Counted from the first letter of the stretch, positions 51,941 to 60,930 are shown. The stretch: 64,000 bases of DNA from Puniceibacterium antarcticum (GCF_002760615.1 NZ_AWWI01000176.1:1-64000), one strand, 5' to 3'. Translations and numbers: made by a program. The notes: generated by a model from the letters alone, not told the origin.

Positions 51941-52757
51941 ATCTTTCGCCCCGGCCAAGATAAACTTGACCCTGCATGTGACCGGGCGGCGGGCGGATGG
52001 CTATCATCTGCTCGATTCTCTCGTGGTTTTTGCCGATATAGGCGACACCGTGCGTGTCCAAGCCGCTGAAAAGCTGAGCTTGATGGTGGATGGGCCGATG
52101 TCCGCAGGTGTGCCGGTGGATGACAGCAACCTCGTACTGCGGGCGGCTCGGCTGCTGAACCCTGCACGGGGGGCGCAGATCACGTTGACCAAGCGGCTTC
52201 CAGCGTCGTCGGGGATCGGTGGGGGGTCATCCGATGCGGCGGCGAGCTTGCGGGCGTTGTGCGCGATTTGGAATCTGCCGGTGCCGGAGGATGTGCTGGC
52301 CCTTGGGGCGGATGTGCCCGTCTGCATGCAGACCCGGGCGCAGCGTTTGCAAGGCGTCGGAGAGGTTCTGAGCGCTGTGGAAAGGCTGCCAGAATGTGAC
52401 ATCCTGCTGGTCAATCCCGGTGTGGCTGTGTCCACGCCAGAGGTGTTCCGCGCGCTGCAAAGCCGCGACAATCCGGCGATGCCTGCAGATCTGCCCATAT
52501 GGGATTCGGCAGAGACACTTGCCGACTGGCTGCAAGGGCAGCGCAACGACCTGACAGCGGCGGCTGTAGCCGTCCAGCCGGTGATAGCAGAGGTGCTGGA
52601 GGCGCTGTGCGCAACTCAGGCGCTTTATTCCGGCATGTCCGGTTCAGGGGCGACTTGCTTTGGGCTTTTCCCCCCTGGAACCGGTGCGGCGGCGGCGCTG
52701 ACGACCTTGCAAGCCAGACGGCCCAGCTGGTGGGCGGCGTCCGGCACGCTCCTGTAA
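51930..52757 (+). CDS. ispE: 4-diphosphocytidyl-2-C-methyl-D-erythritol kinase
   Basis: A 275-residue GHMP kinase of the MEP isoprenoid pathway. Motifs are APAKINLTLHVTGRRADGYHLLDSL near 7-31, the ATP loop LPASSGIGGGSSDAAASL near 90-107, and the closing YSGMSGSGATCFGLF. ATG 51930 overlaps the TPR gene stop; GTG 51927 is an alternative. It complements dxs (17.7 kb) and the two prenyl synthases of this window. It converges on the decaprenyl synthase gene. Confidence 0.95.
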   Translation: MATESFAPAKINLTLHVTGRRADGYHLLDSLVVFADIGDTVRVQAAEKLSLMVDGPMSAGVPVDDSNLVLRAARLLNPARGAQITLTKRLPASSGIGGGSSDAAASLRALCAIWNLPVPEDVLALGADVPVCMQTRAQRLQGVGEVLSAVERLPECDILLVNPGVAVSTPEVFRALQSRDNPAMPADLPIWDSAETLADWLQGQRNDLTAAAVAVQPVIAEVLEALCATQALYSGMSGSGATCFGLFPPGTGAAAALTTLQARRPSWWAASGTLL

Positions 52758-52786
52758 AGGCAAGCTCCAAAGGGCTTCGTTGTGCA

Positions 52787-53788
52787 TCAGTTGATGCGTG
52801 CGACCACATAATCCGACAGGTCGATGAGCATGTCGCGCAGTTCTGACTCCGGCAGCTTCATCATCGCTGCGCGCGCCCTGTCGGCCCAGCCAAGCGCCTC
52901 TTGCCGGGTGTCTTCGAGCGCGTCGTGGTGGTTCAGAAGGTCGATGGCGTGTTCCAGATCACCGTCGCGCTGATCGCCCTTTTCAATGACACGCTTCCAG
53001 AAGGCACGCTGCGCTTCATCCGCCAGCGCGACCGCCTTGATCACCGGCAGCGTCAGCTTGCGTTCGCGAAAATCGTCGCCGACATTCTTGCCAGTTGCCT
53101 TGGTATCGCCTTGATAATCCAGCAGATCGTCCACGATCTGAAAGGCGATTCCCAAGGCGTCGCCATAGGCATGCAGAGCATCGATCTGGTCTTCGTCGAC
53201 ACCTGCGATGACGCCACCCACCTTGGTCGCCGCTGAAAATAGCGCCGCCGTCTTGCCGCGTACGACCTGTAGATAGATATCTTCGGTCGTGCGCAGATCC
53301 TGCGCTGCGGTCAGTTGCAGCACCTCGCCTTCGGCGATCGTGGCCGAGGCATCCGCAAGGATGTTCAGAACCCGCATATTGCCAGTCTCGGTCATCAACT
53401 GGAAGGAACGCGCAAACAGATAGTCGCCCACCAGAACGCTGGATTTGTTGTCCCAGAGCAGGTTCGCCGTGGGACGCCCGCGCCGCTGCCCCGATTCGTC
53501 GACGACATCATCATGCAGTAGCGTTGCCGTGTGGATGAATTCGACCGTCGCGGCCAGATGCACATGATAGGGGCCAGCGTAACCACACATCCTTGCGGCG
53601 GCGAGTGTGAGCATCGGGCGCAGGCGTTTGCCTCCCGCTTCGACCAGATGCGCCGTCACCTCGGGGATGCGGGGCGCGTGTTCAGAGGCCATGCGGGTGC
53701 GGATCAGCGCGTTGACCGCGTCGAGATCCCCCGCAAGTGCCTTGGCTAGCCGCTCGTGCGGCTTTGCGACAGCTTCGTCCAGGCTCAT
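52787..53788 (-). CDS. Polyprenyl diphosphate synthase (probably decaprenyl, quinone side chain)
   Basis: A 333-residue trans-prenyltransferase: GGKRLRPMLTLAAARMCGY, first Asp motif LLHDDVVDES near 87-96, GRPTANLLWDNKSSVLVGDYLFARSFQLM, and second Asp motif QIVDDLLDYQGD near 210-221. The size and motifs fit the long-chain IspB/DdsA group making the ubiquinone side chain; Q-10 is usual in Rhodobacterales. ATG 53788 has GGGAGAG four bases in front. It is divergent from the DUF2007 gene across only 54 bases. Confidence 0.9.
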   Translation of the reverse strand: MSLDEAVAKPHERLAKALAGDLDAVNALIRTRMASEHAPRIPEVTAHLVEAGGKRLRPMLTLAAARMCGYAGPYHVHLAATVEFIHTATLLHDDVVDESGQRRGRPTANLLWDNKSSVLVGDYLFARSFQLMTETGNMRVLNILADASATIAEGEVLQLTAAQDLRTTEDIYLQVVRGKTAALFSAATKVGGVIAGVDEDQIDALHAYGDALGIAFQIVDDLLDYQGDTKATGKNVGDDFRERKLTLPVIKAVALADEAQRAFWKRVIEKGDQRDGDLEHAIDLLNHHDALEDTRQEALGWADRARAAMMKLPESELRDMLIDLSDYVVARIN

Positions 53789-53842
53789 CAATCTCTCCCG
53801 GACAGGCTCGACATCGTGCCGACCCGCCCTTACATCGGACTT

Positions 53843-54061
53843 ATGGAAGAACTCTTGCGCACCAATGACATCACGCTTATCCCGCGCGCCCGCGCTCTTC
53901 TTGAGGACGAGGGTATAGACAGCTTTGAATTGGACGTAAACATGAGCGTCCTTGAAGGGTCCATTGGCATATTGCCGCGCCGGCTGATGGTGCGAACCGA
54001 TGACCTGAGCGATGCCGTGCGAATCCTGCGGATGAACGGGGTTTCCTTTGAAAGAGGCTGA
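53843..54061 (+). CDS. DUF2007 family protein
   Basis: A 72-residue cytosolic protein: MEELLRTNDITLIPRARALLEDEGIDSFELD, then MSVLEGSIGILPRRLMVRTDDLSDAVRIL. This matches the small ferredoxin-like DUF2007 (putative signal-transducing) family. No Shine-Dalgarno precedes the ATG, so the message may be leaderless. It sits 3 bases before the methyltransferase gene, which it probably shares a transcript with. The function is unknown. Confidence 0.85.
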   Translation: MEELLRTNDITLIPRARALLEDEGIDSFELDVNMSVLEGSIGILPRRLMVRTDDLSDAVRILRMNGVSFERG

Positions 54062-54064
54062 GCG

Positions 54065-54838
54065 GTGCAGGCGCAGACATTTTCCGATGACAGGCTCAGC
54101 TGCGACGCCTTTCTGGGTGGTCGGCTAAGGCTGTTCCAGCCGCGGCAGGGCTATCGTTCGGGGATTGACCCCGTTTTGCTGGCCGCCTCTGTGCCTGCCC
54201 GCGCCGGGGAATCGGTGCTGGACCTGGGCTGTGGCGCGGGAGCGGCTCTGCTGTGTCTGGGCAGTCGCGTGGCAGGGCTGCAACTGTGGGGGGCAGAGTT
54301 GCAACCGGGCTATGCGGCCTTGGCTGATCGCAACGCCGCCCTGAATGGGCTGGAGGCACAGATTGTGACGGCGGATCTGAACGCCCTCCCAGCGCCGCTG
54401 TCGCAGATGCAGTTCACCCATGTCATTGCAAACCCGCCCTTTTTCGATCCGGCGCGGCGCACATCGGCAAGCGATCCGGGGCGCGAGACGGGCCTTGCTG
54501 AGGGCAGTCCGCTGGCAGACTGGGTCGCGATTGCCGCGCGGCGCACCGCCCCAGGCGGCACGGTCACGATGATCCAGAGCGCTGAACGCCTGCCCGACCT
54601 TGCCGCAGGAATGATTGCACATCTCGGATCTGTGCAGCTTTGGCCGCTGGCCCCGCGCGCCGGGCGTGATCCCCGGCTTATTCTGGTGCGGGGCCGCAAG
54701 GCTGGTCGCGGCGTGTTTCGCCTGCATGCGCCGCTGATTCTGCACGAAGGGGATCAGCATCTGGGGGATGTCGAAAGCTATGTGCCCCTGATCCGTACCG
54801 TGTTGCGTGACGGCGCTGATCTGCCCTTTCCAAGATGA
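54065..54838 (+). CDS. tRNA1(Val) A37 N6-methyltransferase-like protein (TrmN6 family)
   Basis: A 257-residue SAM-dependent methyltransferase. FQPRQGYRSGIDPVLLAASVPA leads into the SAM motif VLDLGCGAGAALLCL (near 50-64). The catalytic NPPFFDP is near 127-133, the signature for N6-methylation of adenine or of a nitrogen in RNA. TrmN6/YfiC members modify A37 of tRNA1Val. The start is GTG, three bases after the DUF2007 stop. The target is by family only. Confidence 0.87.
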   Translation: MQAQTFSDDRLSCDAFLGGRLRLFQPRQGYRSGIDPVLLAASVPARAGESVLDLGCGAGAALLCLGSRVAGLQLWGAELQPGYAALADRNAALNGLEAQIVTADLNALPAPLSQMQFTHVIANPPFFDPARRTSASDPGRETGLAEGSPLADWVAIAARRTAPGGTVTMIQSAERLPDLAAGMIAHLGSVQLWPLAPRAGRDPRLILVRGRKAGRGVFRLHAPLILHEGDQHLGDVESYVPLIRTVLRDGADLPFPR

Positions 54839-54860
54839 GGGTGACGTAACGGCAGGCGGA

Positions 54861-54876
54861 TTAATGCCTCGTTAAC
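54861..54876. promoter_or_regulatory. Candidate CtrA-binding site
   Basis: TTAATGCCTCGTTAAC is an exact TTAA-N7-TTAA-C match to the full CtrA box, 78-93 bp before the DUF465 ATG. CtrA is the alphaproteobacterial response regulator of cell cycle or motility genes. A single 8-base match can occur by chance, so this is a candidate. Confidence 0.5.
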
Positions 54877-54953
54877 CCGCGAGTGCGACGAATGCGTGAC
54901 AGACTCTTAAAACTGTGTTGCACTGAGAGTCCAACCAACCACAGGAGGTCCAC

Positions 54954-55130
54954 ATGAGCTTGAGTTCGCACCTGCAGGAACTGAAGAAGAAGCACCAGTC
55001 CCTTTCGGAAGCCGTGGAGGCGGCGCACAAATCCCCGGGGATGGACGACCTGAAAATTGCCGATCTGAAAAAGAAAAAGTTGCGCCTGAAGGAAGAGATC
55101 ACCCGTCTGTCCCCCCAGACGATGCACTGA
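54954..55130 (+). CDS. YdcH/DUF465 family protein
   Basis: A 58-residue charged helical hairpin: MSLSSHLQELKKKHQSLSEAVE, HKSPGMDDLKIADLKKKKLRLKEEI. This is the typical DUF465 (YdcH) protein, cytosolic and of unknown function. A strong AGGAGGTCC lies just before the ATG, so translation should be efficient. It is monocistronic, with a candidate CtrA box upstream and a perfect terminator downstream. Confidence 0.9.
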   Translation: MSLSSHLQELKKKHQSLSEAVEAAHKSPGMDDLKIADLKKKKLRLKEEITRLSPQTMH

Positions 55131-55195
55131 TCAAAGCCTGGTCCGGCGTTGGATGCGCCGGGCCCTGACTGTGAAATTTTTTACCCGTTACGATA

Positions 55196-55222
55196 CGCCC
55201 GATCGATGGATCGGGCGTTTTT
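55196..55222 (+). terminator. Intrinsic terminator downstream of the DUF465 gene
   Basis: CGCCCGATC (55196-55204) and GATCGGGCG (55209-55217) form a perfect 9-bp stem with loop GATG, followed by five Ts (55218-55222). A smaller CCGGCG/CGCCGG hairpin lies before it at 55143-55161. Confidence 0.85.
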
Positions 55223-55265
55223 GCGTTTTCATCCCCTGTGGCAGGGTACAGGTATCACCGGTCTT

Positions 55266-55868
55266 TCAGCGGGCCGTGATAAAATCGGCAAGGGCGTTTA
55301 TTTCCGCTTGTACGATCTCGTGTCCGCCTGAATGCCAATGCTCGCTGATCTCTGCACCCTGATCGGCAAGATACCGCGACAGCGATTTTGTCAGCGGTGC
55401 AGGGCAGATCGGGTCCCGCTCGCCCGCGGTGATCAGGATGCGGGTGCCCTTCAATCCCGGCTGCGGGGTCGGATCCCATGGAATCAGCGGATGCATCAGG
55501 GCGAGGTCGGTAAAGATCTCGGGGTCGTCAAAGGCCACCGAGGCGGCGATATTCGCGCCGTTGGAATAGCCCAGCCCGATCACGCGCGTTGCCCCTACCC
55601 GGTCCTTGGCCGCTTGCAGAAAGCTGGCCATGGCTTTGGTGCGCCGGGCGAGGTCGGCCATGTCATAGACACCTTCCCCCGTGCGGCGAAAATAACGCGC
55701 CATACCGCCCTCGGACACGTCTCCACGGGGCGAGACGACGTGTGCATCGGGCAGGATCTGGCTGGCCAGCGCGTGGAACTGCGTTTCAGAGCCGCCTGTG
55801 CCGTGGAAGGTAAAGATCAGGGGCGCACCGGGCGCCCCCTTTGTTTCGGCAAAGACATAGTCAGTCAT
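55266..55868 (-). CDS. Alpha/beta hydrolase (YpfH/MhqD-like carboxylesterase)
   Basis: A 200-residue serine hydrolase: FTFHGTGGSETQF (oxyanion region), nucleophile elbow GLGYSNGANIAAS with Ser near residue 99, Asp in GERDPICP near 152, and catalytic His in HSGGHEI near 181. It is a small phospholipase/carboxylesterase-type enzyme. Its start overlaps the stop of the VOC dioxygenase gene by 8 bases. This pairing resembles MhqO-MhqD, which act against quinone-like electrophiles in Bacillus. Confidence 0.85.
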   Translation of the reverse strand: MTDYVFAETKGAPGAPLIFTFHGTGGSETQFHALASQILPDAHVVSPRGDVSEGGMARYFRRTGEGVYDMADLARRTKAMASFLQAAKDRVGATRVIGLGYSNGANIAASVAFDDPEIFTDLALMHPLIPWDPTPQPGLKGTRILITAGERDPICPAPLTKSLSRYLADQGAEISEHWHSGGHEIVQAEINALADFITAR

Positions 55869-56793
55869 GGATCGGCTCCAGATACTGGCTGACCAGCTGG
55901 TCGCGCAGGTGTTCATGCTGCGACGGCAGTTTCAACGCCTCGCCCAGATGGGCGGTGTCTTCGTCCCGGTCAAAACCGGGTTCGTTCGTCGCCACCTCGA
56001 ACAGCACTCCGCCGGGGGTGCGGAAATAGATCGCCCAGAAATAGTCGCGGTCGATCACCGGCGTCACCTGATAGCCAGTGTCCATCAGCGCCTTGCGCAC
56101 CTCAAGCTGCTTGGCGCGGTTTTCCACAGCAAAGGCGACGTGGTGGACCGATCCGGCCCCCTGCGCGGCGGGCGCGGCCGAAACCTGCGTAAGGTCGATC
56201 ACATTCGCCTCGTTCCCGCCGGGGATGTGAAGGCGGGTGATGTTATCGGCGGTCTCCAGCGTCTCATACCCCATGAAGCGCAGCAGTTCTGTGCTGGCGC
56301 CCACATCACGCAGGCGCATGTCAGTGGAATGAAAACCGCGAATGGCCACATCCTCGGGCACGCCATTGCCTGTCCATGGGGCACGGGCGTCACCGTCAAC
56401 CTCGACCAGAACAAAGCCGTCGCCGTCAGGGCCGTCGAAGAGCAGGCGCGCTTCGCCAAAGCGGGTTTCGGTTTTGACACCTTTCACGTCGAAGGTGGCC
56501 AGACGGTCCTGCCACCAATGCAGGGCGCCTTTGGGCACGCTGAAGGCGGTGATCCCGACCTCGCCCGCACCCGGACGGCCACGGGCCGCGCGGGGGAAGG
56601 GAAAGTAAGTCATCACGGTGCCGGGCGTGCCAGTCTCGTCACCGTAATACAGGTGATAGACATCTGGTGCGTCAAAGTTGACTGTTTTCTTGACCCGGCG
56701 CAGGCCGAGAACCTTGGTAAAGAAGTCATTGTTGCTTTGGGCGCCACTGGCCATCGAGGTCACGTGGTGCAGGCCCTGGATCTGTTTAAGCAT
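55861..56793 (-). CDS. VOC-family ring-cleaving dioxygenase (MhqO-like)
   Basis: A 310-residue two-module vicinal-oxygen-chelate protein. Metal ligands are visible as His in GLHHVTSMA, His in SVHHVAFAVE and Glu in GVLFEVATNEPGF. The pattern fits putative ring-cleaving dioxygenases of the MhqO group, which oxygenate hydroquinones or catechols. It overlaps the hydrolase gene by 8 bases. It follows phaB on the same strand after a hairpin at 56896-56921. Confidence 0.85.
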   Translation of the reverse strand: MLKQIQGLHHVTSMASGAQSNNDFFTKVLGLRRVKKTVNFDAPDVYHLYYGDETGTPGTVMTYFPFPRAARGRPGAGEVGITAFSVPKGALHWWQDRLATFDVKGVKTETRFGEARLLFDGPDGDGFVLVEVDGDARAPWTGNGVPEDVAIRGFHSTDMRLRDVGASTELLRFMGYETLETADNITRLHIPGGNEANVIDLTQVSAAPAAQGAGSVHHVAFAVENRAKQLEVRKALMDTGYQVTPVIDRDYFWAIYFRTPGGVLFEVATNEPGFDRDEDTAHLGEALKLPSQHEHLRDQLVSQYLEPIHD

Positions 56794-56895
56794 CTGTTTG
56801 TCTCCTATCCTGTTGCAACGGGATATAGAGTGCTCTGCCTAACGCACCAATTGCAGTATTTCGCGGGGAGCTTGTTCGTCACCGCACATAAGCAA

Positions 56896-56921
56896 GCCCC
56901 GACCTTTGAAAAGGCCGGGGC
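56896..56921 (-). terminator. Hairpin after phaB
   Basis: GCCCCG (56896-56901) and CGGGGC (56916-56921) enclose a further CCTTT/AAAGG pairing, with one mismatch between the two. It lies about 30 bases after the phaB stop on the minus strand and has only a weak T-rich tail. Confidence 0.5.
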
Positions 56922-56951
56922 GATGTCTTTGGCGATCTGGTCGCTGTGCTG

Positions 56952-57674
56952 TCAGACGAAGAACTGACCGCCGTTGGCCGAGATGGTCGAGCCATTGATA
57001 AAGCCCGAGTCGTCCGACGCGAGGAAAACCACACAGCGTGCGATCTCTTCCGGTTCGCCCAACCGGCCTGTGGGGATCTGTGCAACGATGGAATCGCGGA
57101 CCTTTTCCGGCACTGCCATGACCATTTCCGTGGCGATATAGCCCGGACAGATCGCATTGGCGGTTATTCCGGCGCGCGCGCCTTCCTGAGCGAGGCTTTT
57201 CACGATGCCCAGATCGCCCGCCTTGGTCGCGGCATAGTTCACCTGAGCGAACTGGCCCTTCTGTCCGTTGATTGACGAAATCACGATGACGCGGCCGAAC
57301 TTGCGCTCGCGCATCCCGGGCCAGATCGGGTGGACGGTGTTGAACACACCGGTCAGGTTCGTGTCGATGACCTCTTTCCACTGAGTGGGGGTCATCTTGT
57401 GAAACGGAGCGTCGCGGGTGATACCGGCATTGGCCACAACCACATCAATTGGGCCCAGATCTGCCTCGACCTGTTTGATGCCCTCGGCGCTCGAATCGTA
57501 ATCGGCGACGTTCCACTTGTATGTCTTGATGCCCGTGGCTTCGCTGAAGGTTGCTGCGGCTTCGTCATTCCCAGCATAGGTTGCGGCAACGCTGTATCCT
57601 GCGGCCTTGAGCGCCTTGGAAATTGCTTCGCCAATGCCACGGCTGCCGCCAGTGACCAGTGCTACTCGTGCCAT
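56952..57674 (-). CDS. phaB: Acetoacetyl-CoA reductase
   Basis: A 240-residue classical SDR: RVALVTGGSRGIGEAIS (NADP site), NAGITRDAPFHKM, the catalytic Ser region VISSINGQKGQFAQVNYAATKAG with the YxxxK pair, and ANAICPGYIATEMV. It reduces acetoacetyl-CoA to (R)-3-hydroxybutyryl-CoA for polyhydroxybutyrate. It lies downstream of phaA with a 173-bp gap containing a hairpin. A strong AGGAGG precedes the ATG. PhaC is not in the window. Confidence 0.93.
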   Translation of the reverse strand: MARVALVTGGSRGIGEAISKALKAAGYSVAATYAGNDEAAATFSEATGIKTYKWNVADYDSSAEGIKQVEADLGPIDVVVANAGITRDAPFHKMTPTQWKEVIDTNLTGVFNTVHPIWPGMRERKFGRVIVISSINGQKGQFAQVNYAATKAGDLGIVKSLAQEGARAGITANAICPGYIATEMVMAVPEKVRDSIVAQIPTGRLGEPEEIARCVVFLASDDSGFINGSTISANGGQFFV

Positions 57675-57797
57675 ATTATCCTCCTGTTTTGGCTAGTCTT
57701 GGTAACTTTGCTATCGGTTCGATCTGGTGTGCGCAATAATATTACAACGCCGCAGTGCGGCAATTCTGGATTTTTCCGGCAACAAGGAGCGGGCATG

Positions 57798-57826
57798 AAT
57801 CGGGGCGCCCTGTGAGCGCCCCGATT
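57798..57826 (-). terminator. Hairpin between phaA and phaB
   Basis: AATCGGGGCGC (57798-57808) and GCGCCCCGATT (57816-57826) form a perfect 11-bp stem with a 7-nt loop, about 22 bases after the phaA stop. It probably attenuates or ends phaA transcription. There is little T-run on the minus strand. Confidence 0.6.
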
Positions 57827-57847
57827 TTGATTCATTCCGATAGAGGG

Positions 57848-59023
57848 TTACGGGCGTTCGACGCACATGGCGACTCCCATGCCACCACCGATGCACAGCG
57901 TGGCGAGGCCTTTTTTCGCACCGCGGCGCTTCATCTCGAAAAGCAGGGTGTTCAGGACGCGCGCACCCGATGCGCCGATCGGGTGACCGATGGCGATGGC
58001 TCCGCCGTTCACATTCACGATTTCCGGATCCCAGCCCATGTCCTTGTTCACGGCGCAAGCCTGAGCGGCGAAGGCTTCGTTCGCCTCGACCAGATCCAGA
58101 TCTTCGGCCTTCCAGCCGGCCTTTTCCAGCGCCTTGCGCGACGCATAGATCGGCCCCGCGCCCATGATCGACGGGTCAAGACCAACGGTGGCAAAAGAAA
58201 CGATGCGCGCGAGCGGTTCGATCCCGCGTTTTTCGGCGTTGTCGGCGGTCATCAGCAGGGTGCCTGCAGCGCCATCATTCAGGCCAGAGGCGTTCGCCGC
58301 AGTGACAGTGCCGTCTTTTGTGAAGGCGGGGCGCAGTTTCGCCATGGCTTCCATGGTGGCGCCGTGGCGGATGTATTCGTCCTTGTCCATCAGGATGTCG
58401 CCCTTGCGGCTCTTGATGGTGAAGGCGATCACTTCGTCGTCGAACTTGCCGGCCTTCTGGGCGGCTTCGGCCTTGTTCTGGCTTGCGACTGCAAATGTGT
58501 CCTGCATTTCACGGCTGATCTGCCATTTTTCGGCGACGTTTTCGGCAGTCTGGCCCATGTGGTAGCCGTTGAAAGCATCCCAGAGACCGTCGCGAATCAT
58601 CGTGTCGATATAGGTCATGTCCCCCATCTTGTGGCCCTGACGCAGATTCGCGGCATGGACGGACATGGACATGTTTTCCTGGCCGCCGGCGCAGATGATG
58701 TCGGCATCGCCAAGCTGGATGTGCTGTGCGCCCAGAGCGACGGCGCGCAGGCCCGACCCGCAGACCTGATTTATGCCCCAGGCCGCGCTTTCTTGCGGCA
58801 GGCCGGCGTTTATATGCGCCTGACGGGCCGGGTTCTGGCCCTGAGCGGCGGTCAGAACCTGACCGAGGATTGTTTGCGACACCTCGCTCTTGTCGATTCC
58901 TGCGCGTGCGACAAGCGCTTCGAGCACGGCTGCGCCGAGATCATGCGCGGGCGTGTTTGCGAAAGAGCCGCCAAAGCTGCCTACGGCAGTTCGGGCTGCG
59001 GATGCGATTACGACGTTGGTCAT
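57848..59023 (-). CDS. phaA: Acetyl-CoA C-acetyltransferase
   Basis: A 391-residue thiolase condensing two acetyl-CoA. The nucleophilic Cys lies in [16 protein letters not shown] near 88; [24 protein letters not shown] and the C-terminal Cys motif [13 protein letters not shown] complete the active site. ATG 59023 is preceded by GGAGG. It begins the phaA-phaB PHB/acetoacetyl-CoA module. It may also serve in ketone-body or lysine degradation. Confidence 0.94.
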   Translation of the reverse strand: MTNVVIASAARTAVGSFGGSFANTPAHDLGAAVLEALVARAGIDKSEVSQTILGQVLTAAQGQNPARQAHINAGLPQESAAWGINQVCGSGLRAVALGAQHIQLGDADIICAGGQENMSMSVHAANLRQGHKMGDMTYIDTMIRDGLWDAFNGYHMGQTAENVAEKWQISREMQDTFAVASQNKAEAAQKAGKFDDEVIAFTIKSRKGDILMDKDEYIRHGATMEAMAKLRPAFTKDGTVTAANASGLNDGAAGTLLMTADNAEKRGIEPLARIVSFATVGLDPSIMGAGPIYASRKALEKAGWKAEDLDLVEANEAFAAQACAVNKDMGWDPEIVNVNGGAIAIGHPIGASGARVLNTLLFEMKRRGAKKGLATLCIGGGMGVAMCVERP

Positions 59024-59146
59024 GTGTGTCCTCCACCAGATCAATGGCAGAGGGCCTGGAGCCTTGCCTCAGGGCATCAGCATTCCTCTGCGCTTACCTG
59101 TCGTCAATAGGGCATTGAGGTGGGGTGCGACAAGGGGCAGACCCGG

Positions 59147-59968
59147 TTACGCCTGATGACGCAGGTCTTTTCCCCAGTGAGGCGAGAGGGTTGGGGCACC
59201 AAAATAGTAGCCCTGCAGGCAATCGATGCCGATATCTGTCAAAAACATGACATCTTCGGCGTGTTCGACAAATTCGGCCACCGTGAACATATCGAAATGC
59301 TGCGCGATGGACACCATCGCCCTGGTGATGACCTGACTGTCTGTGTCATTGGCGATGCCACGGATGAACTGACCGTCGATCTTGAGGATATCGAAGGTGA
59401 ACTGCTTGAAATGCCGAAAGGTTGTGAAACCAGAGCCGAAGTCGTCCAAGGCAAAGGAAATGCCCCAGGACTGCAGTTTGGTCATAAACTGCACAACTTG
59501 ATCGGATGCTCCCATGGCGGAGCTTTCCGTGATTTCGAGGATCAGGCGTTCGGCAACAGTCGGATCCCTTTCGATCCAATGGTCCAGAATGCGCTGCCAG
59601 CCCCTATTGCCGATAGAGCGGGCTGACATGTTGATGCCAAGCCGAAGTTCCGGTTCGCGTGCAAGGGTGCACAGCCCCTCTTCTAGCGCGAGACAGTCAA
59701 GCATCCGGCCGGTTTCGGAGGCTTCGATTTCATCAATGAACTCTTTCGCGGCGATGACGCGTCCCGTTTCGTCCACTACGCGAATGAGCGCCTCAAAATA
59801 GGCAACGCGATCTGGTTGGAGGGTTTGCACGACTGGCTGATAGGCCAGCATGACATTTTGGCGTTTTATGGCGTCTTGGACCATGGACAGGGTGTGTTCG
59901 TCACGTTTCTGACCAGCTGCGTCCAGTGCATTCGTCGGCACGAAAGGGCCGTTCTTATTGCCTTGCAT
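59147..59968 (-). CDS. EAL-domain cyclic-di-GMP phosphodiesterase
   Basis: A 273-residue protein that is almost entirely one EAL domain. The key catalytic elements are visible: YFEALIRV (EAL Glu), LGINMSARSIG (Asn), LILEITES (Glu), FALDDFGSGF (Asp pair), LKIDGQFIRGI (Lys), VAEFVEHAEDV (Glu) and CLQGYYFGAP (Gln). It should hydrolyse c-di-GMP to pGpG in the cytoplasm. No sensor, GGDEF or membrane segment is present. It is monocistronic and divergent from rpsD. Confidence 0.9.
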   Translation of the reverse strand: MQGNKNGPFVPTNALDAAGQKRDEHTLSMVQDAIKRQNVMLAYQPVVQTLQPDRVAYFEALIRVVDETGRVIAAKEFIDEIEASETGRMLDCLALEEGLCTLAREPELRLGINMSARSIGNRGWQRILDHWIERDPTVAERLILEITESSAMGASDQVVQFMTKLQSWGISFALDDFGSGFTTFRHFKQFTFDILKIDGQFIRGIANDTDSQVITRAMVSIAQHFDMFTVAEFVEHAEDVMFLTDIGIDCLQGYYFGAPTLSPHWGKDLRHQA

Positions 59969-60085
59969 GGTTCACAGCCCCGTTTGAACTCAGACGTACA
60001 CTCGCGCGCGAGCCTTTAAGGATCAGTAAATTCTCTGTTTTTCTTCAAATCGCGCGCAGAATGCATCAGCTGTGGCGCACAGAGG

Positions 60086-60113
60086 TTGACTCTGACGCGG
60101 GCCTGCATATAAG
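60086..60113 (+). promoter_or_regulatory. Sigma-70-type promoter of rpsD
   Basis: TTGACT (60086-60091) and TATAAG (60108-60113) with a 16-base spacer form a strong housekeeping promoter. The message would carry a leader of about 125 bases, including a GGGC-TTCG-GCCC hairpin (60160-60171), before the rpsD start. Confidence 0.7.
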
Positions 60114-60247
60114 CGCGCTTTCATTGGTGTTGGTGGCTCTCGCAAGAGTGACCCTGTCGGGGCTTCGGCCCAAAGGACAACGCCCTTCCCGTGCTGAAGA
60201 CGCCTGTAAGGGCGGATCACGCATACATGTTAGAAGGAGATCAGACG

Positions 60248-60868
60248 GTGACAAAACGCACCTCTGCCAAGTACAAAATTGACCGCCGCATGGGCGAAAA
60301 CATCTGGGGTCGTCCGAAGTCCCCCGTGAATCGCCGTGAATATGGCCCCGGCCAGCACGGCCAGCGCCGCAAGGGCAAACTTTCCGATTTCGGCATCCAG
60401 CTGCGCGCCAAGCAGAAGCTCAAGGGTTACTACGGCGACCTGACCGAAAAGCAGTTCCGTCGCATCTTCCGGGATGCGGAGCGTCAGCGCGGTGATACAG
60501 GCGAGATGCTGATAGGTCTGCTCGAGCGTCGCCTCGATGCCGTCGTATACCGTGCCAAGTTCGTTGCGACCATGTTCGCCGCACGCCAGTTCGTGAACCA
60601 CGGCCACGTGACCGTGAACGGCCAGCGCGTGAACATTCCTTCGTACCGCGTGAAAGAGGGTGACGTGATCGAAGTTCGCGAGAAGTCCAAGCAGATGGCC
60701 GCGATCCTTGAGGCTGTGAGCCTGACCGAGCGTGACGTGCCTGATTACATGGAAGTCGACCACTCCAAGCTGGTTTGCACTTTCGTGCGCGCACCTGGCC
60801 TGTCTGACGTTCCCTACCCGGTTTTGATGGAACCGAATCTGGTCATCGAATACTACGCACAGAACTGA
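60248..60868 (+). CDS. rpsD: 30S ribosomal protein S4
   Basis: A 206-residue primary 16S rRNA-binding protein. The start [20 protein letters not shown] and [18 protein letters not shown], the S4 RNA-binding domain [27 protein letters not shown], and [14 protein letters not shown] are diagnostic. The start is GTG 60248 with AAGGAGATC in front; an in-frame ATG upstream at 60191 is not supported. It is monocistronic with a strong promoter. S4 often represses its own message; whether this leader does so is not shown. Confidence 0.97.
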   Translation: MTKRTSAKYKIDRRMGENIWGRPKSPVNRREYGPGQHGQRRKGKLSDFGIQLRAKQKLKGYYGDLTEKQFRRIFRDAERQRGDTGEMLIGLLERRLDAVVYRAKFVATMFAARQFVNHGHVTVNGQRVNIPSYRVKEGDVIEVREKSKQMAAILEAVSLTERDVPDYMEVDHSKLVCTFVRAPGLSDVPYPVLMEPNLVIEYYAQN

Positions 60869-60875
60869 TACGCGC

Positions 60876-60901
60876 CCGCTGCTGCCCACGGGCAGCAGCG
60901 G
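60876..60901 (+). other. GC-rich stem-loop after rpsD
   Basis: CCGCTGCTGCC pairs with GGCAGCAGCGG (11 bp) with a 4-nt loop just after the rpsD stop. It precedes the T-tailed terminator and probably stabilises the 3' end. Confidence 0.5.
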
Positions 60902-60930
60902 TTCCCGCGTGAGCGGGGCGTGACAAAAGA

